DNA of 64,000 nt. It comes from Neobacillus niacini. Its GTDB lineage: Bacteria; Bacillota; Bacilli; Bacillales; Cytobacillaceae. Numbering within the stretch: position 1 is the stretch's first letter; each line of letters begins with the position of its first letter. The stretch spans positions 62,001-126,000 of the forward strand of contig NZ_JAMBOX010000014.1 of the NCBI RefSeq assembly GCF_023715785.1, given 5' to 3'. This document shows, one piece after another, positions 52,987-63,433 of this stretch. Made by a program: the position numbers and the translations under genes. The notes beneath the pieces are model-generated. The model worked only from the letters and a program-made list of their open reading frames with translations. It had not been told where the DNA came from and ran no database searches.

Positions 52987-53952
52987 CTAATCTAATCGAA
53001 TTCTCGGATCCACAACACCATATAAAATATCAGCAACAAGATTACCGACCAGTGTTAAGAATGAGAATAACATTGTCAATGTCATTAAAACTGGATAATC
53101 CCTTGTCCCAACAGATTGGAGGAATAGTTGTCCAAGACCAGGATAAGTAAAAATAGTCTCGGTTATAATTGCACCACTGATAATGGCAACCAGGTCAAAT
53201 CCTAAAAAGGTAATAAGCGGAATAATTGAATTTCTTAATATGTGTACATTATAAATTTTTCTTTCTGGTGTCCCTTTGGCACGGGCCGTACGGACAAAAT
53301 CCTTCCGACTGTTTTCGATAATGTCATTTCGTAAGAATTGTGTGTAACTTGCGGTACTTAATAAGCCAAGTACTAATGCTGGCAGGAGAACATGGTGAAG
53401 ACGGCTTAACCAATATTCAAATGTTCCATCGGTCAGCCCAATACCTACTGATCCATTGGATGGAAACCAGCCCAATGTAAATGAAAACAGGAAAATAGCA
53501 AAAACACCAGCGATAAAGGACGGTATTGATAATCCCAAATAGTTGAGACCGCCGATTAGATTATCACCGAAAGTATACGGTTTTCGTCCGGCATAAGAAC
53601 CCATGATAAACGCCAGGATATAGGTGAAAACAATGGATGTTAACCCAAGTAATAATGTATTGGGAAGTCTTTCACCAACCACTGCCGAAACTTCAAGTTT
53701 AAAGCGGGTTGACTTTCCAAAATCCCCTTGGACAAAATTCCCGATCCAGCGTAAATATTGCTGTGGCAGCGGGTCATTATATCCTAGTTTTTCGCGCATT
53801 TCTGCAATATATTGAGGATTCGTGTTAGTTGGATCGATTTCACCAGAAAGTGAATCACCCGGCATAAGTTTTGCAAGGGTAAAGACGACAATAGAAATCA
53901 GAAACAACATTGGAATCATGCCTAAAATTCTTCGAAGTGAATATTTCAGCAT
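52987..53952 (-). CDS. appB: Oligopeptide permease AppB
   Basis: 321 residues, six helices; LRRILGMIPMLFLISIVVF at the N-terminus and RTARAKGTPERKIYNVHILRN (in parts) as EAA loop. ATG 53958 is only about 1 base from GAGGAG, so ATG 53952 (MLKYSLRR), 7 bases away, is favoured. Followed by appC after 11 bases; a GC-rich hairpin lies between it and appA. Confidence 0.94.
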   Translation of the reverse strand: MLKYSLRRILGMIPMLFLISIVVFTLAKLMPGDSLSGEIDPTNTNPQYIAEMREKLGYNDPLPQQYLRWIGNFVQGDFGKSTRFKLEVSAVVGERLPNTLLLGLTSIVFTYILAFIMGSYAGRKPYTFGDNLIGGLNYLGLSIPSFIAGVFAIFLFSFTLGWFPSNGSVGIGLTDGTFEYWLSRLHHVLLPALVLGLLSTASYTQFLRNDIIENSRKDFVRTARAKGTPERKIYNVHILRNSIIPLITFLGFDLVAIISGAIITETIFTYPGLGQLFLQSVGTRDYPVLMTLTMLFSFLTLVGNLVADILYGVVDPRIRLD

Positions 53953-54014
53953 ATACATTCTCCTCGTCTATAAACGATGTTAAACACAATGAGGCATGTA
54001 ACCTAATTGATTTA

Positions 54015-54059
54015 AATCGGAGGGGCAAGGAAGGTATGCTGTCTCCTTCCCCTCCGATT
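54015..54059 (-). terminator. Hairpin between appA and appB
   Basis: Eleven-base stem AATCGGAGGGG/CCCCTCCGATT without a real T-run; more likely an mRNA stabiliser or attenuator than a full terminator. Confidence 0.6.
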
Positions 54060-54127
54060 AACAGTTAGATACGAATTAACTAATTGGTAACATTTAACAT
54101 AGTCTACTGCATGTTAGTCTGCTGTAA

Positions 54128-55846
54128 TTATTGTTTAATCCACCATTCATTAGGACGATTTTTGCCGGAAACATCAAATTTAGTGCCTTGTACACGTTTG
54201 CTGACTGCCATTGTTTCGTCAATCTCAGCAATTGGAAGTCCAGGAAGGTCTTCCATGAATAGTTTTTGCCATTGTACATAAAGGTCTTTACGTTTATTGT
54301 TGTCGGTTCCAACCACATCGATATCCAGGGCCTGATCTAATAATTTATCACTTTCTTCATTAACCCAGCGCGGATGGTTCCAAAGTGTTTTAGAACTCCA
54401 TAGTCCTGTTGGGTCTGGGTCAGTACCAGTTGACCAGCCTGCGAAATATACTTCCATTGACTTGTCAGCTTTGTCTAGCAAATCGTAGTAAAGATTTGCA
54501 TCAGTCATCGCAAGCTTTGTCTTCAGTCCAACTTCTTCCCAATATTGGCATAATGCTTTAGCACGAGCTTCAAACGTTGGGTTTTGTGTTGCATAGTGAG
54601 AGAAGTTTACAACGAATTCCTTGCCGTTTGGATCTTCACGGAATCCATCGCCGTTTACATCCTTATATCCAGCCTCATCTAATAATTGTTTTGCTTTCTT
54701 AGGATCATATTTGTATTGAGGCATTTCTTTATTGTCTGCTGCAATCCAGTGGTTAGATGGAACCGGACGGTTAACCGGTTTACCTACACCAAAGAAGAAC
54801 GCTTTTACCCATTCTTCACGGTTGATTGCATAATACATCGCTTCGCGAAGCTTCTTGTTTTGATATTTTGGTTCGTTCATGACGTTTTTCTCGCCGTCCC
54901 AAGTACCTAAACGGAAACCTACATAGTAATAGCTTAGTCCTGGATATGTGATCGCATTTACATTATCAAGTGCCTTTACCTGTTCGATAATGCTTGGGTG
55001 GAATGAAGTCATATCAAGGGTACCGTTCTTTAGTTCACCAACAGAAAGTGATGGATCAATTACTTTTACGACAATTTTATCAATATGTGGTTTACCGCCG
55101 AAATAGTCATTGAAACGTTCCATTTCAACAGATTCACCAGGAACAATTTTTGTTACTTTATAAGGTCCTAGACCTACCGGTTTGGAGCGAACTTGTTCAG
55201 AAGAAAGCATGTCTTTTACAGCAATGCCTTCAAATTCTTTGCGGGATAATGGATAGGTCCACACATTATCCAAGTTGTTAACGCGTGCTTTATCAAACGT
55301 GATTTGAATATGGTAATCGTCGATTACTTTGACCCCTTCGATTTTATCTGTTTTTCCATCATGGTAGTCTTGAGCACCCAAGATGGTTCTAACGTTTTCG
55401 AAACGGGAACCTTCATAGTCTTTATCAGCAATGGTGTATATGGCGAATTCCCAGTCTTTCACAGACAATTCTTCACCATTATGCCATTTAACACCTTTTT
55501 TAATTTCGAAATCGAATACCTTATTGTCTTCTGTTTTCCAAGAAGCAATATGTGGGACAGCCTTTAAGTGTTCATCATAATCAATTAAATTCTCATCAAA
55601 AAGGTCAAGGACTTCAAAATCAACAGTATCTTCGTAGAATGTCCAGTTAAATAATCCTTTTGGCTGTGAATCAAGAGCATATACTAGTGTACCGCCATCT
55701 TGGGGCTTACCCGCCGTTTCACCAGACTTACCATTATTTTCTTCCTTCTTTGTGCCGGCTTTTTCACCGCCGCCCGAGCATGCTGCTAAAAATACTGAAA
55801 GAACGAGCATTAACGCTGCAAGCCAGAGCATACTTCTCTTCTTCAT
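54128..55846 (-). CDS. appA: Oligopeptide-binding lipoprotein AppA
   Basis: 572 residues. Signal peptide with lipobox FLAAC (C23), Gly/Lys-rich linker, then an SBP_bac_5 domain (YALDSQPKGLFNWTFYED, VKWHNGEELSVKDWEFAI). The frame is open 48 codons further up, but MKKRSMLWL at 55846 with GGGGGG 6 bases upstream is the true start. Intact and full-length, unlike the frame-shifted allele known from B. subtilis 168. Confidence 0.95.
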   Translation of the reverse strand: MKKRSMLWLAALMLVLSVFLAACSGGGEKAGTKKEENNGKSGETAGKPQDGGTLVYALDSQPKGLFNWTFYEDTVDFEVLDLFDENLIDYDEHLKAVPHIASWKTEDNKVFDFEIKKGVKWHNGEELSVKDWEFAIYTIADKDYEGSRFENVRTILGAQDYHDGKTDKIEGVKVIDDYHIQITFDKARVNNLDNVWTYPLSRKEFEGIAVKDMLSSEQVRSKPVGLGPYKVTKIVPGESVEMERFNDYFGGKPHIDKIVVKVIDPSLSVGELKNGTLDMTSFHPSIIEQVKALDNVNAITYPGLSYYYVGFRLGTWDGEKNVMNEPKYQNKKLREAMYYAINREEWVKAFFFGVGKPVNRPVPSNHWIAADNKEMPQYKYDPKKAKQLLDEAGYKDVNGDGFREDPNGKEFVVNFSHYATQNPTFEARAKALCQYWEEVGLKTKLAMTDANLYYDLLDKADKSMEVYFAGWSTGTDPDPTGLWSSKTLWNHPRWVNEESDKLLDQALDIDVVGTDNNKRKDLYVQWQKLFMEDLPGLPIAEIDETMAVSKRVQGTKFDVSGKNRPNEWWIKQ

Positions 55847-55881
55847 TTGATTCCCCCCTATGAGTTTTTTGAAAAAAATTT

Positions 55882-56892
55882 TTAATAAAGGTGGCAAGCT
55901 ACTCGATGAGTTGGCTTCACCTCCTTTAATACCGGCTTGGATTTCGAACATTCTTCCATTGCCATCGGACAGCGCGGATGGAATGAGCATCCTGATGGAG
56001 GGTTAATTGGACTTGGAACATCGCCTTTTAAAATGATTCGTTCCTTCTTTTGCCGCGGGTCCGGGTTTGGAATTGCCGATATTAATGCCTGGGTATATGG
56101 ATGCAGAGGCTCGGCGTAAAGACTATCTTTTCCGCCTATCTCTACCAGATTACCTAAATACATAACTCCAATTCGATCACTCATATGTTTAACTACACTT
56201 AAGTCATGTGCAATAAACAAAAAAGTCAAATCAAATTCCTCTTGCAGGTCTTTTAAGAGGTTTAAAACCTGTGATTGAACGGACACGTCCAATGCAGACA
56301 CCGGTTCATCAGCAATGATCAGTTTTGGTCTTAACGCCAGGGCGCGGGCAATCCCTATTCGCTGGCGCTGGCCCCCGGAAAATTCATGGGCGTATTTGTA
56401 ATAGGCATCCGGTGGCAGACCGACCTTCTCCAATAAATCCATAACTTCCTTTTTCAGCTCATCCTTACTTTTTTTTGAAAAGTTATAGATGGGCTCCTCA
56501 ATAATATTCCCAACCATTTGCATCGGATTTAAGGAAGCGTAGGGATCCTGAAAGACCATTTGCATATCCTTTCGAATTTCCCGTAAGTTCTTTCCTTGAA
56601 GTCTCGTAATATCTTTATTATCAAAGAGAATTTTTCCTTCGGTTGGTTTTAACAGCCTAAGGATAGTTCGGCCAGCTGTAGATTTGCCGCAGCCTGATTC
56701 TCCTACAAGGCCCATGATTTCCCCTTTTTTGATCTCGAAGGATATATTATCAACAGCTTTCACATGACCGACCGTCCGTTTGAAAAAACCACCTTTGACA
56801 GGATAATAGGTTTTTAGATTCTGAATTTCCAACAAATTTTCAGCTAGTGAAGAATGATTATCTTTCTTGTTATCTACAGAAACGGTACTCAT
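55882..56892 (-). CDS. appF: Oligopeptide ABC transporter ATPase AppF
   Basis: 336 residues. Walker A GESGCGKS, signature FSGGQRQRIGIARA, Walker B PKLIIADEP, switch HDLSVV. C-terminal Opp domain keeps SGCSFHPRCPMAMEECSKSKP with its cysteines, the pattern reported to hold an iron-sulphur cluster. Start overlaps the appD stop by one base (TAATG). Cytosolic face. Confidence 0.95.
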   Translation of the reverse strand: MSTVSVDNKKDNHSSLAENLLEIQNLKTYYPVKGGFFKRTVGHVKAVDNISFEIKKGEIMGLVGESGCGKSTAGRTILRLLKPTEGKILFDNKDITRLQGKNLREIRKDMQMVFQDPYASLNPMQMVGNIIEEPIYNFSKKSKDELKKEVMDLLEKVGLPPDAYYKYAHEFSGGQRQRIGIARALALRPKLIIADEPVSALDVSVQSQVLNLLKDLQEEFDLTFLFIAHDLSVVKHMSDRIGVMYLGNLVEIGGKDSLYAEPLHPYTQALISAIPNPDPRQKKERIILKGDVPSPINPPSGCSFHPRCPMAMEECSKSKPVLKEVKPTHRVACHLY

Positions 56893-57914
56893 TACCTCTC
56901 CCCTTCTCTCGGCTTGCTAGTTTCATAGAGTAGGCAGGCAACCTCGTGGCCATCGGCAGCTTCCGCAAGCAGCGGCGTGACGTTGAAGCATTCCGACATC
57001 ACTTTAGGACAGCGGTGGGCAAATCTGCAGCCGACCTGAGGCATATTGGTCAATGATGGTACGATACCTTGAATGGTGCTGAGTCTTTCTTCCTCCTGAT
57101 CTATTTTTGGAATTGCCCCCAAAAGTAGTATTGTATATGGATGCTTAGGATTATAGAACAATGAATCCACATCTGTTTGTTCAACAATCTTTCCAGCATA
57201 CATCACGATAACCTCGTCGCACATTTCCGCAACGACACCCAAATCATGGGTAATCAAAATAATTGCCATATCGTTTACTTCTTGAATTTCCTTCAATAGT
57301 TCCAGGATTTGCGCCTGAACGGTCACATCAAGAGCAGTGGTTGGTTCGTCTGCAATTAGCAGCTTTGGCTGACAGGCGATGGCAATCGCAATCATGACCC
57401 GCTGCCGCATACCGCCGGATAATTGATGCGGATATTCGTCGACAATTTTTTCAGGTCTGGAAATGCCAACGCTCTTAAGCAGCGCGATCGCTTTTTGTCT
57501 AGCTTCCTGTTTGGATATTATCATGTGGTTAAATAAAACTTCCTGAATCTGGTAACCAATCGTAAAGACCGGATTTAATGAGGTCATCGGCTCCTGGAAA
57601 ATCATAGAAACATCCTTGCCGCGCATTTTATTAATTTGTGATTCTGACATTTTTTCAAGATTCAGACCATCAAAGATAATTTCACCGGATTTAACCATCC
57701 CAATCCCTTTTGGAAGCAATTGCATGATGGACAGGCTCATCACGGACTTGCCACATCCCGATTCCCCCACAACTCCGACAATCTGTCTCGGTCTTATCTT
57801 AAACGACACATTATCTACAGCATTATAAAAAGTCCCATTAATATCGAAGGCTGTCTCTAAATTTTTCACTTCAAGCAGCGGTGCCTCTTGAAGCAATGTT
57901 TTTTTTGCACTCAT
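56892..57914 (-). CDS. appD: Oligopeptide ABC transporter ATPase AppD
   Basis: 340 residues. Walker A GESGCGKS, signature [14 protein letters not shown], Walker [10 protein letters not shown], switch HDLGVV; C-terminal cysteines [18 protein letters not shown] as in the iron-sulphur bearing Opp ATPases. First gene of appDFABC. The promoter should lie in the 157 bases up to yjaZ; TTGTAA with TATAAG at 19 bases is a weak candidate. Confidence 0.95.
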   Translation of the reverse strand: MSAKKTLLQEAPLLEVKNLETAFDINGTFYNAVDNVSFKIRPRQIVGVVGESGCGKSVMSLSIMQLLPKGIGMVKSGEIIFDGLNLEKMSESQINKMRGKDVSMIFQEPMTSLNPVFTIGYQIQEVLFNHMIISKQEARQKAIALLKSVGISRPEKIVDEYPHQLSGGMRQRVMIAIAIACQPKLLIADEPTTALDVTVQAQILELLKEIQEVNDMAIILITHDLGVVAEMCDEVIVMYAGKIVEQTDVDSLFYNPKHPYTILLLGAIPKIDQEEERLSTIQGIVPSLTNMPQVGCRFAHRCPKVMSECFNVTPLLAEAADGHEVACLLYETSKPREGER

Positions 57915-58023
57915 AGTACACCTTCCTACTTTTGATTTATTCTTTTAATTCCTTATATTCAAATAGGACAGATTTATTACAATTAAATAATTCTTTTACA
58001 GATTATTAATTAAGTTAATAGAC

Positions 58024-58056
58024 AATAAAAAAAGCCTGAATTAATAGGCTTTTTAA
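58024..58056 (-). terminator. Terminator of yjaZ
   Basis: AAAAGCCT/AGGCTTTT stem, loop of 8, TTTTTATT on the minus strand. Confidence 0.8.
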
Positions 58057-58071
58057 AGTTATAATGCATAT

Positions 58072-58845
58072 TTATTTCACAAATTTAGTTGCTGGAATTG
58101 CAAAAGATCGTTCTGTAGAATAACGATGCTTCTCGTAAAATTTTTCAATAATATTATATCCGGCGGAATATCCCAGCAGCTCGGGGTACCTCCCTCCCCC
58201 ATATAAAAGTTCATCGTGTATCCTTTCATTCTTCTTTTTTGCCAAATGCGGCTTTAAGAACCGCTCCCAAAAAATCTCGTGCTCTCTTTCTGAATACATA
58301 TTGCACCAATTGGCTAAATAATTCGCTCCGCAATGCTTTAAAACTGCATATTCAGCCAGACCCTCAATAATAATCGAGTCCAATAGACTGTAATCCTCCA
58401 TTTTCTTATTCAGGGCCCGCAATCTGCAAACATGGTGGTATTCATGGACAAGAAGCGCCTCGACTTCTTTCGGGTCATCATAGTGGGAAAGAAACAAGAA
58501 CATTTTGTCCGGATAGGATACGCCCGCTTTCCTGCGTTCCTCTTTCCTGGTAAAAAGCCCTGCTTTTCGTTCCATTGGAAAAAGAAATACAGGAATGTCA
58601 GGACCGGACCATTTATGTTTATATTTATGAAATAATTGCTCTACCCGCTTCCAGACATCACCTTCAAGCATCTTATCCAAGTATTTTTTTGCCTGCCAAG
58701 ACGGTCTGTACATTCCAAACTTTGATAGTTCTTGATATATATCAACTTCTTTTCGGCTCTTAAAATATGGCCTCAGCTTTTTACAGATATTCAAAGGCAG
58801 ATCAAAGTTCTTCTCCATCCATTGGTCGGTTTGAATGACACCCAT
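58072..58845 (-). CDS. yjaZ: YjaZ, DUF2268 putative zinc metallopeptidase
   Basis: 257 residues. HEYHH at 134-138 (LLVHEYHHVC) is an HExxH zinc site, with a glutamate downstream (IIEGLAEYAVLKH, about 160) as third ligand: the gluzincin pattern of DUF2268. Soluble, no signal peptide. GGTGGAGG is unusually near the ATG, yet B. subtilis YjaZ starts the same way. Between fabF and appD, its terminator separates it from app. Substrate unknown. Confidence 0.85.
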   Translation of the reverse strand: MGVIQTDQWMEKNFDLPLNICKKLRPYFKSRKEVDIYQELSKFGMYRPSWQAKKYLDKMLEGDVWKRVEQLFHKYKHKWSGPDIPVFLFPMERKAGLFTRKEERRKAGVSYPDKMFLFLSHYDDPKEVEALLVHEYHHVCRLRALNKKMEDYSLLDSIIIEGLAEYAVLKHCGANYLANWCNMYSEREHEIFWERFLKPHLAKKKNERIHDELLYGGGRYPELLGYSAGYNIIEKFYEKHRYSTERSFAIPATKFVK

Positions 58846-58911
58846 TCCTCCACCCCATTCAACTGTAATATCTAGTTTACAGTTTATGAAGGTTTTCTAA
58901 GGATGTTCTTA

Positions 58912-58946
58912 CTCAAAAAAGGACCGGCGGGTGCCTGGTCCTTTAC
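58912..58946 (-). terminator. Terminator of fabHF
   Basis: AAGGACC/GGTCCTT stem (loop of 11) with TTTTTTTGAG on the minus strand. Confidence 0.85.
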
Positions 58947-58954
58947 TTTGTTCA

Positions 58955-60193
58955 TTATTGATATTTTTTAAACACGATTGTGGCATTGTGACCGCCAAAG
59001 CCTAATGAGTTGCTCATGACCGCTTGGATTTCCTTCGGACGTGCTGCGTTCGCGACATAATCCAAATCGCACTCAGGATCCGGAGTTTCATAATTTATTG
59101 TCGGCGGAAGCATACTTTCTTTCATAGCCAGCAGGCTAAAAATTGCTTCGACGCCGCCAGCTGCACCGAGCAGGTGCCCAGTCATTGATTTTGTCGAGCT
59201 CATCGCCAATTTATAAGCATGGTCGCCAAAAACTTCTTTGACAGCAAGTGTTTCGAACTTATCGTTATATTCTGTGCTGGTGCCGTGTGCGTTAATATAA
59301 TCAATATCCTCCGGCTTAAGTCCGGCATCGTTAAGCGCCATTTTCATCGCCCTGGCACCGCCCTCTCCTCCTGGTGCAGGAGCGGTGATATGATAGGCAT
59401 CGCCGGTAGCGCCGTAGCCAACAATTTCCGCATATATCTTTGCACCGCGGGCCAACGCGTGCTCCAACTCTTCCAAAATAACAATGCCTGCACCCTCGCC
59501 TATGACAAAGCCGTCACGATTTTTATCGAACGGCCTGCTGGCTGTCTGCGGGTCCGGATTAGTCGAAAGCGCCGTGTTGGCGCAGAAGCCTGCTACCGCC
59601 ATTTTGGTAATCGGAGCCTCTGTTCCACCGGTTACCATTACATCGGCATCACCGCGCTGAATTACTTTAAAGGCATCACCAATGGAATTGGTTCCTGTTG
59701 CACAAGCTGTAACCGTACAGGAATTAAAACCTCTTGCTCCTAGCATAATCGAAACTTGTCCAGTGGCCATATCAGGGATCATCATTGGTACAAAGAATGG
59801 GCTGACCCGGCGGTAACCGCGTTTTTGAAATACCTCAAATTGCTGTTCAAAGGTTTCCATGCCGCCAATTCCAGAACCAATCCAAACACCGACACGATGG
59901 GAATTTTCTTCATTAATAGTTAAATCGGCATCTTTAACGGCCATTAGTGCACTTGCCACAGCATATTGTGTAAATCTGTCCATCTTCCGGACATCTTTTT
60001 TATCGATAAACAGCTCCGGATTGAAATCCTTGACTTCAGCTGCAACCTTGGCTGAGTATTCATCCGGATTTAATCTTGTCATTGGACCGACTCCAGACTT
60101 TCCTTCCAATATAGCTTTCCAAGTGGTTTCAACATCGTTACCAAGTGGTGTAACCGCTCCAACGCCTGTTACGACAACCCTGCGATTTTCCAT
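58955..60193 (-). CDS. fabF: Beta-ketoacyl-ACP synthase II, FabF
   Basis: 412 residues, thiolase fold with catalytic C164 in TACATGTNS and two histidines in [11 protein letters not shown] and [10 protein letters not shown]. Condenses malonyl-ACP with acyl-ACP in elongation. It follows fabH after 91 bases without a terminator, so the two form the FapR-controlled fabH-fabF operon. GGAGATG before ATG 60193. Confidence 0.96.
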   Translation of the reverse strand: MENRRVVVTGVGAVTPLGNDVETTWKAILEGKSGVGPMTRLNPDEYSAKVAAEVKDFNPELFIDKKDVRKMDRFTQYAVASALMAVKDADLTINEENSHRVGVWIGSGIGGMETFEQQFEVFQKRGYRRVSPFFVPMMIPDMATGQVSIMLGARGFNSCTVTACATGTNSIGDAFKVIQRGDADVMVTGGTEAPITKMAVAGFCANTALSTNPDPQTASRPFDKNRDGFVIGEGAGIVILEELEHALARGAKIYAEIVGYGATGDAYHITAPAPGGEGGARAMKMALNDAGLKPEDIDYINAHGTSTEYNDKFETLAVKEVFGDHAYKLAMSSTKSMTGHLLGAAGGVEAIFSLLAMKESMLPPTINYETPDPECDLDYVANAARPKEIQAVMSNSLGFGGHNATIVFKKYQ

Positions 60194-60284
60194 TTGATCA
60201 TCTCCTTTTTCACTTTGGTATTCCTATCAAATTTCATCTTAAATATTTACTTTGAAAATACAACAGCAATCCCGATGAACGTGT

Positions 60285-61217
60285 CTATTTGCCCCAGCGG
60301 ATGGCAATCGCACCCCATGTCAGGCCGCCGCCGAACCCAACCATCACTATTAAATCATCATCCTTGATTTTTCCGGCTTCGAGTTCTTCAACAATGGAAA
60401 TCGGAATCGAGGCTGCCGAGGTATTGCCATATTTATCAACGGTTTTCGACATTTTTTCAACAGGCAGTTCCAATCTTTGTCTAGATGCTTCCATGATACG
60501 GATATTGGCTTGATGCGGAATGAGAAAATCAACGTCCTCTTTTTTTAATCCAGCCTTTTCAAGAACATGAATACAGCTCTCGCCCATTTGTCTGACAGCA
60601 AATTTAAAAACCTCGCGCCCATTCATTACGATATATTCTTCCTGATACAGGTGTTTTCCTCCAGATCCATCAGCGCCAAGTTCAAATGACAGAATCCCAC
60701 GATTCTCTGATACAGGGCCAATGACCGCTGCACCAGCTCCATCACCAAATAAAACTGCCGTATTCCGGTCATTCCAATCGGTAATTTTTGAAAGTTTTTC
60801 AACGCCTACTACCAAAACATGCTTATACACACTTGTCTCGATAAATTGCTTCGCTGTAACAATCCCATACATAAATCCGGCACAAGCCGCAGATATGTCC
60901 ATTGCGGCAGCCTTTTTGGCTCCGAGACGCTCTTGAATCTTGCAGGCCATAGATGGAAAGGGTGTATCCGGGGTGACTGTTGCAACCAAAATTAAGTCAA
61001 TGTCCTCCGGTTTAATTCCAGCATCCGAAATGGCTTTCTCCGCGGCCCAAAAGGCCATGTCCGACGTATTAACATCATCGCCGGCGATTCTGCGCTGTTC
61101 AATTCCAGTCCGGGTTCTAATCCATTCATCGGAGGTATCCATCATTTTTTCCAAATCAAAGTTAGTCACTATCTTCTCAGGTAAATACCTGCCTATTCCG
61201 ATGATCCCTGCTCTCAT
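60285..61217 (-). CDS. fabH: Beta-ketoacyl-ACP synthase III, FabH
   Basis: 310 residues. Catalytic C112 ([10 protein letters not shown]), histidine in [11 protein letters not shown] and asparagine in YGNTSAAS complete the triad. It starts fatty acid synthesis from acetyl- or branched acyl-CoA and malonyl-ACP; in Bacillus, branched primers. AAAGGAGATGG before ATG 61217. First gene behind the FapR box at 61272. Confidence 0.96.
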   Translation of the reverse strand: MRAGIIGIGRYLPEKIVTNFDLEKMMDTSDEWIRTRTGIEQRRIAGDDVNTSDMAFWAAEKAISDAGIKPEDIDLILVATVTPDTPFPSMACKIQERLGAKKAAAMDISAACAGFMYGIVTAKQFIETSVYKHVLVVGVEKLSKITDWNDRNTAVLFGDGAGAAVIGPVSENRGILSFELGADGSGGKHLYQEEYIVMNGREVFKFAVRQMGESCIHVLEKAGLKKEDVDFLIPHQANIRIMEASRQRLELPVEKMSKTVDKYGNTSAASIPISIVEELEAGKIKDDDLIVMVGFGGGLTWGAIAIRWGK

Positions 61218-61271
61218 TTTTCCATCTCCTTTGGATTTATGAAAAATTTATCCTAATAGTTAATATCAATT

Positions 61272-61290
61272 ATTATGACTTGGTACTAAT
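61272..61290. promoter_or_regulatory. FapR operator of fabH-fabF
   Basis: ATTATGACTTGGTACTAAT, 17 of 19 identical to the fabI box (ATTAGCACTTGGTACTAAT). It ends inside the -10 at 61289-61294. Confidence 0.85.
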
Positions 61291-61318
61291 TTTAACAGAT
61301 AAAACTTCTTTTTCGCAA
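61289..61318 (-). promoter_or_regulatory. Sigma-A promoter of fabH-fabF
   Basis: TTGCGA (61313-61318), 18 bases, TAAAAT (61289-61294) on the minus strand, with the same layout as fabI. Confidence 0.6.
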
Positions 61319-61335
61319 CCATTTCCTGCTTTGGT

Positions 61336-61377
61336 AAAAAAACAAGCTGCCAAAATACAGTAGGCAGCCTAGTTTTT
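61336..61377 (-). terminator. Terminator of med
   Basis: AGGCTGCC/GGCAGCTT stem with an 11-base loop, T-run of seven on the minus strand. Confidence 0.85.
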
Positions 61378-61406
61378 TCGTATGTATCTCCCCCGAAAAC
61401 CCAGCA

Positions 61407-62354
61407 TTATTCGGGCAGCTTTCCTGTTTCTTTATATAACTTAACATGCTTATCCATCTTCCCAATAAACTCTTTACTTACCGATGGGCTATACTTCCCC
61501 AACGAAATGACATCATCTTGAAAGTCATAGGATTGGTTGCCGGATTTCAAATTCCCGCTATTAAATTCGTTTGCAATTTTCTCATATAGCAAATCAACTT
61601 CCTGAATGGTACTTGTCAACACCGTAGACTCACCTAGATCTGACTGGTCGGAAACATAACCAATCACAAATAAACCCTGCTCCTTTACTTTTTCAATAAC
61701 AGGAACATTAAAACCGTCGCCAGCAGGATAGACAACATCTACTCCATTTGCCATCATTCTGTCAACAAGCTGGATCGCTTTGTTTTTATCATCCCAATTT
61801 CCAACATACTGGATATCTACATAGGTATCATTATTTTCTGCCAAGGCCCCCTGATAAAAACCTTCAATTTCCGGCTGCCACTCGTATGCCGCCAATACCC
61901 CCACTTTCTTATTATTGGACATATGCGCAGCTACCATTCCGCCAAAAAAGCCCATCGCATGCGCTTTAAAATTTAGGCTGGTCGTATTGTCGTTCTTTGC
62001 GTCTCCATTAAAACTGACAAAGTGGATATCAGGATAATCACGGGAAATTTCATTGAAATATACAGCATATTCTGACCCATGGCCAAAAATGAGATTAACC
62101 CCTTTTTGCGCAAATTCCTTCACGGCGTGATTTACTGCCCTCTCAGAATTCATGCCTTCTTTATAAAAAACCTCTACATCAAATTTGGATTGGATTTTTA
62201 TCAATCCATTAAAGCCTTTCGACCCCCAAACTTGGTCATTGACTGTTTCAGGCACTAATAAGCCAACCTTCTCCAGTTTCCCTTGCGGCTTTTTCTCAAC
62301 ACAAGCTGCAAGCATGAATACACAAATAAAAATCATTCCGAATCGGCGAAGCAT
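61407..62354 (-). CDS. med: Med, positive regulator of comK (BMP-family lipoprotein)
   Basis: 315 residues. Lipobox FMLAAC (C18) after a short signal peptide, then a BMP/basic-membrane-protein fold (GLLVPETVNDQVWGSKG, GHGSEYAVYFNEIS, VGVLAAYEWQPEIEGFYQG, in parts). B. subtilis Med raises comK expression and competence; as a lipoprotein it may sense a nucleoside-like ligand. ATG 62354 is 9 bases from AAGGAG; a TTG three codons upstream overlaps that site. No comZ follows it before the terminator. Confidence 0.9.
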   Translation of the reverse strand: MLRRFGMIFICVFMLAACVEKKPQGKLEKVGLLVPETVNDQVWGSKGFNGLIKIQSKFDVEVFYKEGMNSERAVNHAVKEFAQKGVNLIFGHGSEYAVYFNEISRDYPDIHFVSFNGDAKNDNTTSLNFKAHAMGFFGGMVAAHMSNNKKVGVLAAYEWQPEIEGFYQGALAENNDTYVDIQYVGNWDDKNKAIQLVDRMMANGVDVVYPAGDGFNVPVIEKVKEQGLFVIGYVSDQSDLGESTVLTSTIQEVDLLYEKIANEFNSGNLKSGNQSYDFQDDVISLGKYSPSVSKEFIGKMDKHVKLYKETGKLPE

Positions 62355-62519
62355 TTCTTGCAACTCCTTCGTACCGCGGCCCTTACATCAGGTGATGCTT
62401 CTATAGTGTTCTAATATTAACTTTGCGGCTGTTAGATAAAATTGTTTTTATTTATTCTAACAATTGAAGAAAAAAATGAAAAGGATATTCCCCCCATCCA
62501 AATCGGGGATATGCGGAGA

Positions 62520-63353
62520 TTAGCTTTGATTTTGATAAAACAACCTTGTATGCCCTATTTGCTGAGAAAACGAATCGGCAAGCGCCGTGACTTTTTTTAC
62601 AGGAGTTCTGACAATGTGCCTATTCATTTGGTGAGGTTTGCCTGCTTGTTCAATATGATTTTGTCCAATATTGAGATAGTCCGCGCACATTCGCCAATAA
62701 TTGTCCTGGCCGCTTTCCAATAAATACTCCCCAGGATTTCCAGTTTCCATAAGCTCGATCATCGTTTCTATCGCATCATCAACAAACAGGGCATCCCCCC
62801 GCCATTCCCTTTCTGCTCCGGAAAGTTTGCCCTTTTGCATGGTGGACATAATTGCCTGCTGAAACAGAAATACCGAAGGCTGCCAAGGTCCATAAATAGT
62901 TGGCAAATAAACCTTCTGTACAGGTACGGATTTCTGCTTTACCTGTCTAATAAGCCGGTGCACAGGCGATTTTTTTTCATGATCCATAAGCTGCATCGGC
63001 AAAATCACCATGATGTCTAGTTCGGCTTTACTTTTATTGATATATTCTCGGAGTGTCCCGATTACATAATCATTTAATAGAGTCCGGTCATGGTTAAGCA
63101 TGTAAAAATCATACACGGGTAAAATTAATGTTTGCTTTGAAGCGGATATACCCGCTTCACTTATTAATTTTTCTAACGATGCTTCAATAAAATTGGCGTT
63201 TCGGCCTACTTCTAGTCTTTTCTCCTCATGGAATGAAATTTGCTCCATATCTCCAATCGAGACACCATATACTTCGATTCCGCGATTAAGCAGGGTTTTA
63301 CATAAATGGAAACTGACAAAGTTAAAAACGCCCAATATCGTGGCCTTGTCCAT
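62520..63353 (-). CDS. Rossmann-fold NAD(P)-dependent epimerase-like protein
   Basis: 277 residues. The N-terminal ATILGVFNFVSFHLCKTLLN lacks the full GxxGxxG of extended SDRs, and YxxxK is not clear, so catalysis is doubtful. Middle part has PTIYGPWQP and WRGDALFVDDAIETMIELME (in parts), as in nucleotide-sugar epimerases. B. subtilis has yjaV at this place, with a similar but shorter product. ATG 63353 follows GGAGG by 11 bases. Probably cotranscribed with the next gene upstream (80-base gap). Confidence 0.7.
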   Translation of the reverse strand: MDKATILGVFNFVSFHLCKTLLNRGIEVYGVSIGDMEQISFHEEKRLEVGRNANFIEASLEKLISEAGISASKQTLILPVYDFYMLNHDRTLLNDYVIGTLREYINKSKAELDIMVILPMQLMDHEKKSPVHRLIRQVKQKSVPVQKVYLPTIYGPWQPSVFLFQQAIMSTMQKGKLSGAEREWRGDALFVDDAIETMIELMETGNPGEYLLESGQDNYWRMCADYLNIGQNHIEQAGKPHQMNRHIVRTPVKKVTALADSFSQQIGHTRLFYQNQS

Positions 63354-63433
63354 TCGTTCTTCCACCTCCAACTTCCTTACTGAATCCTATGCAGTTCAAT
63401 AAGGAAATATTTCTTTCGTGGAGGAGGAAGAGT

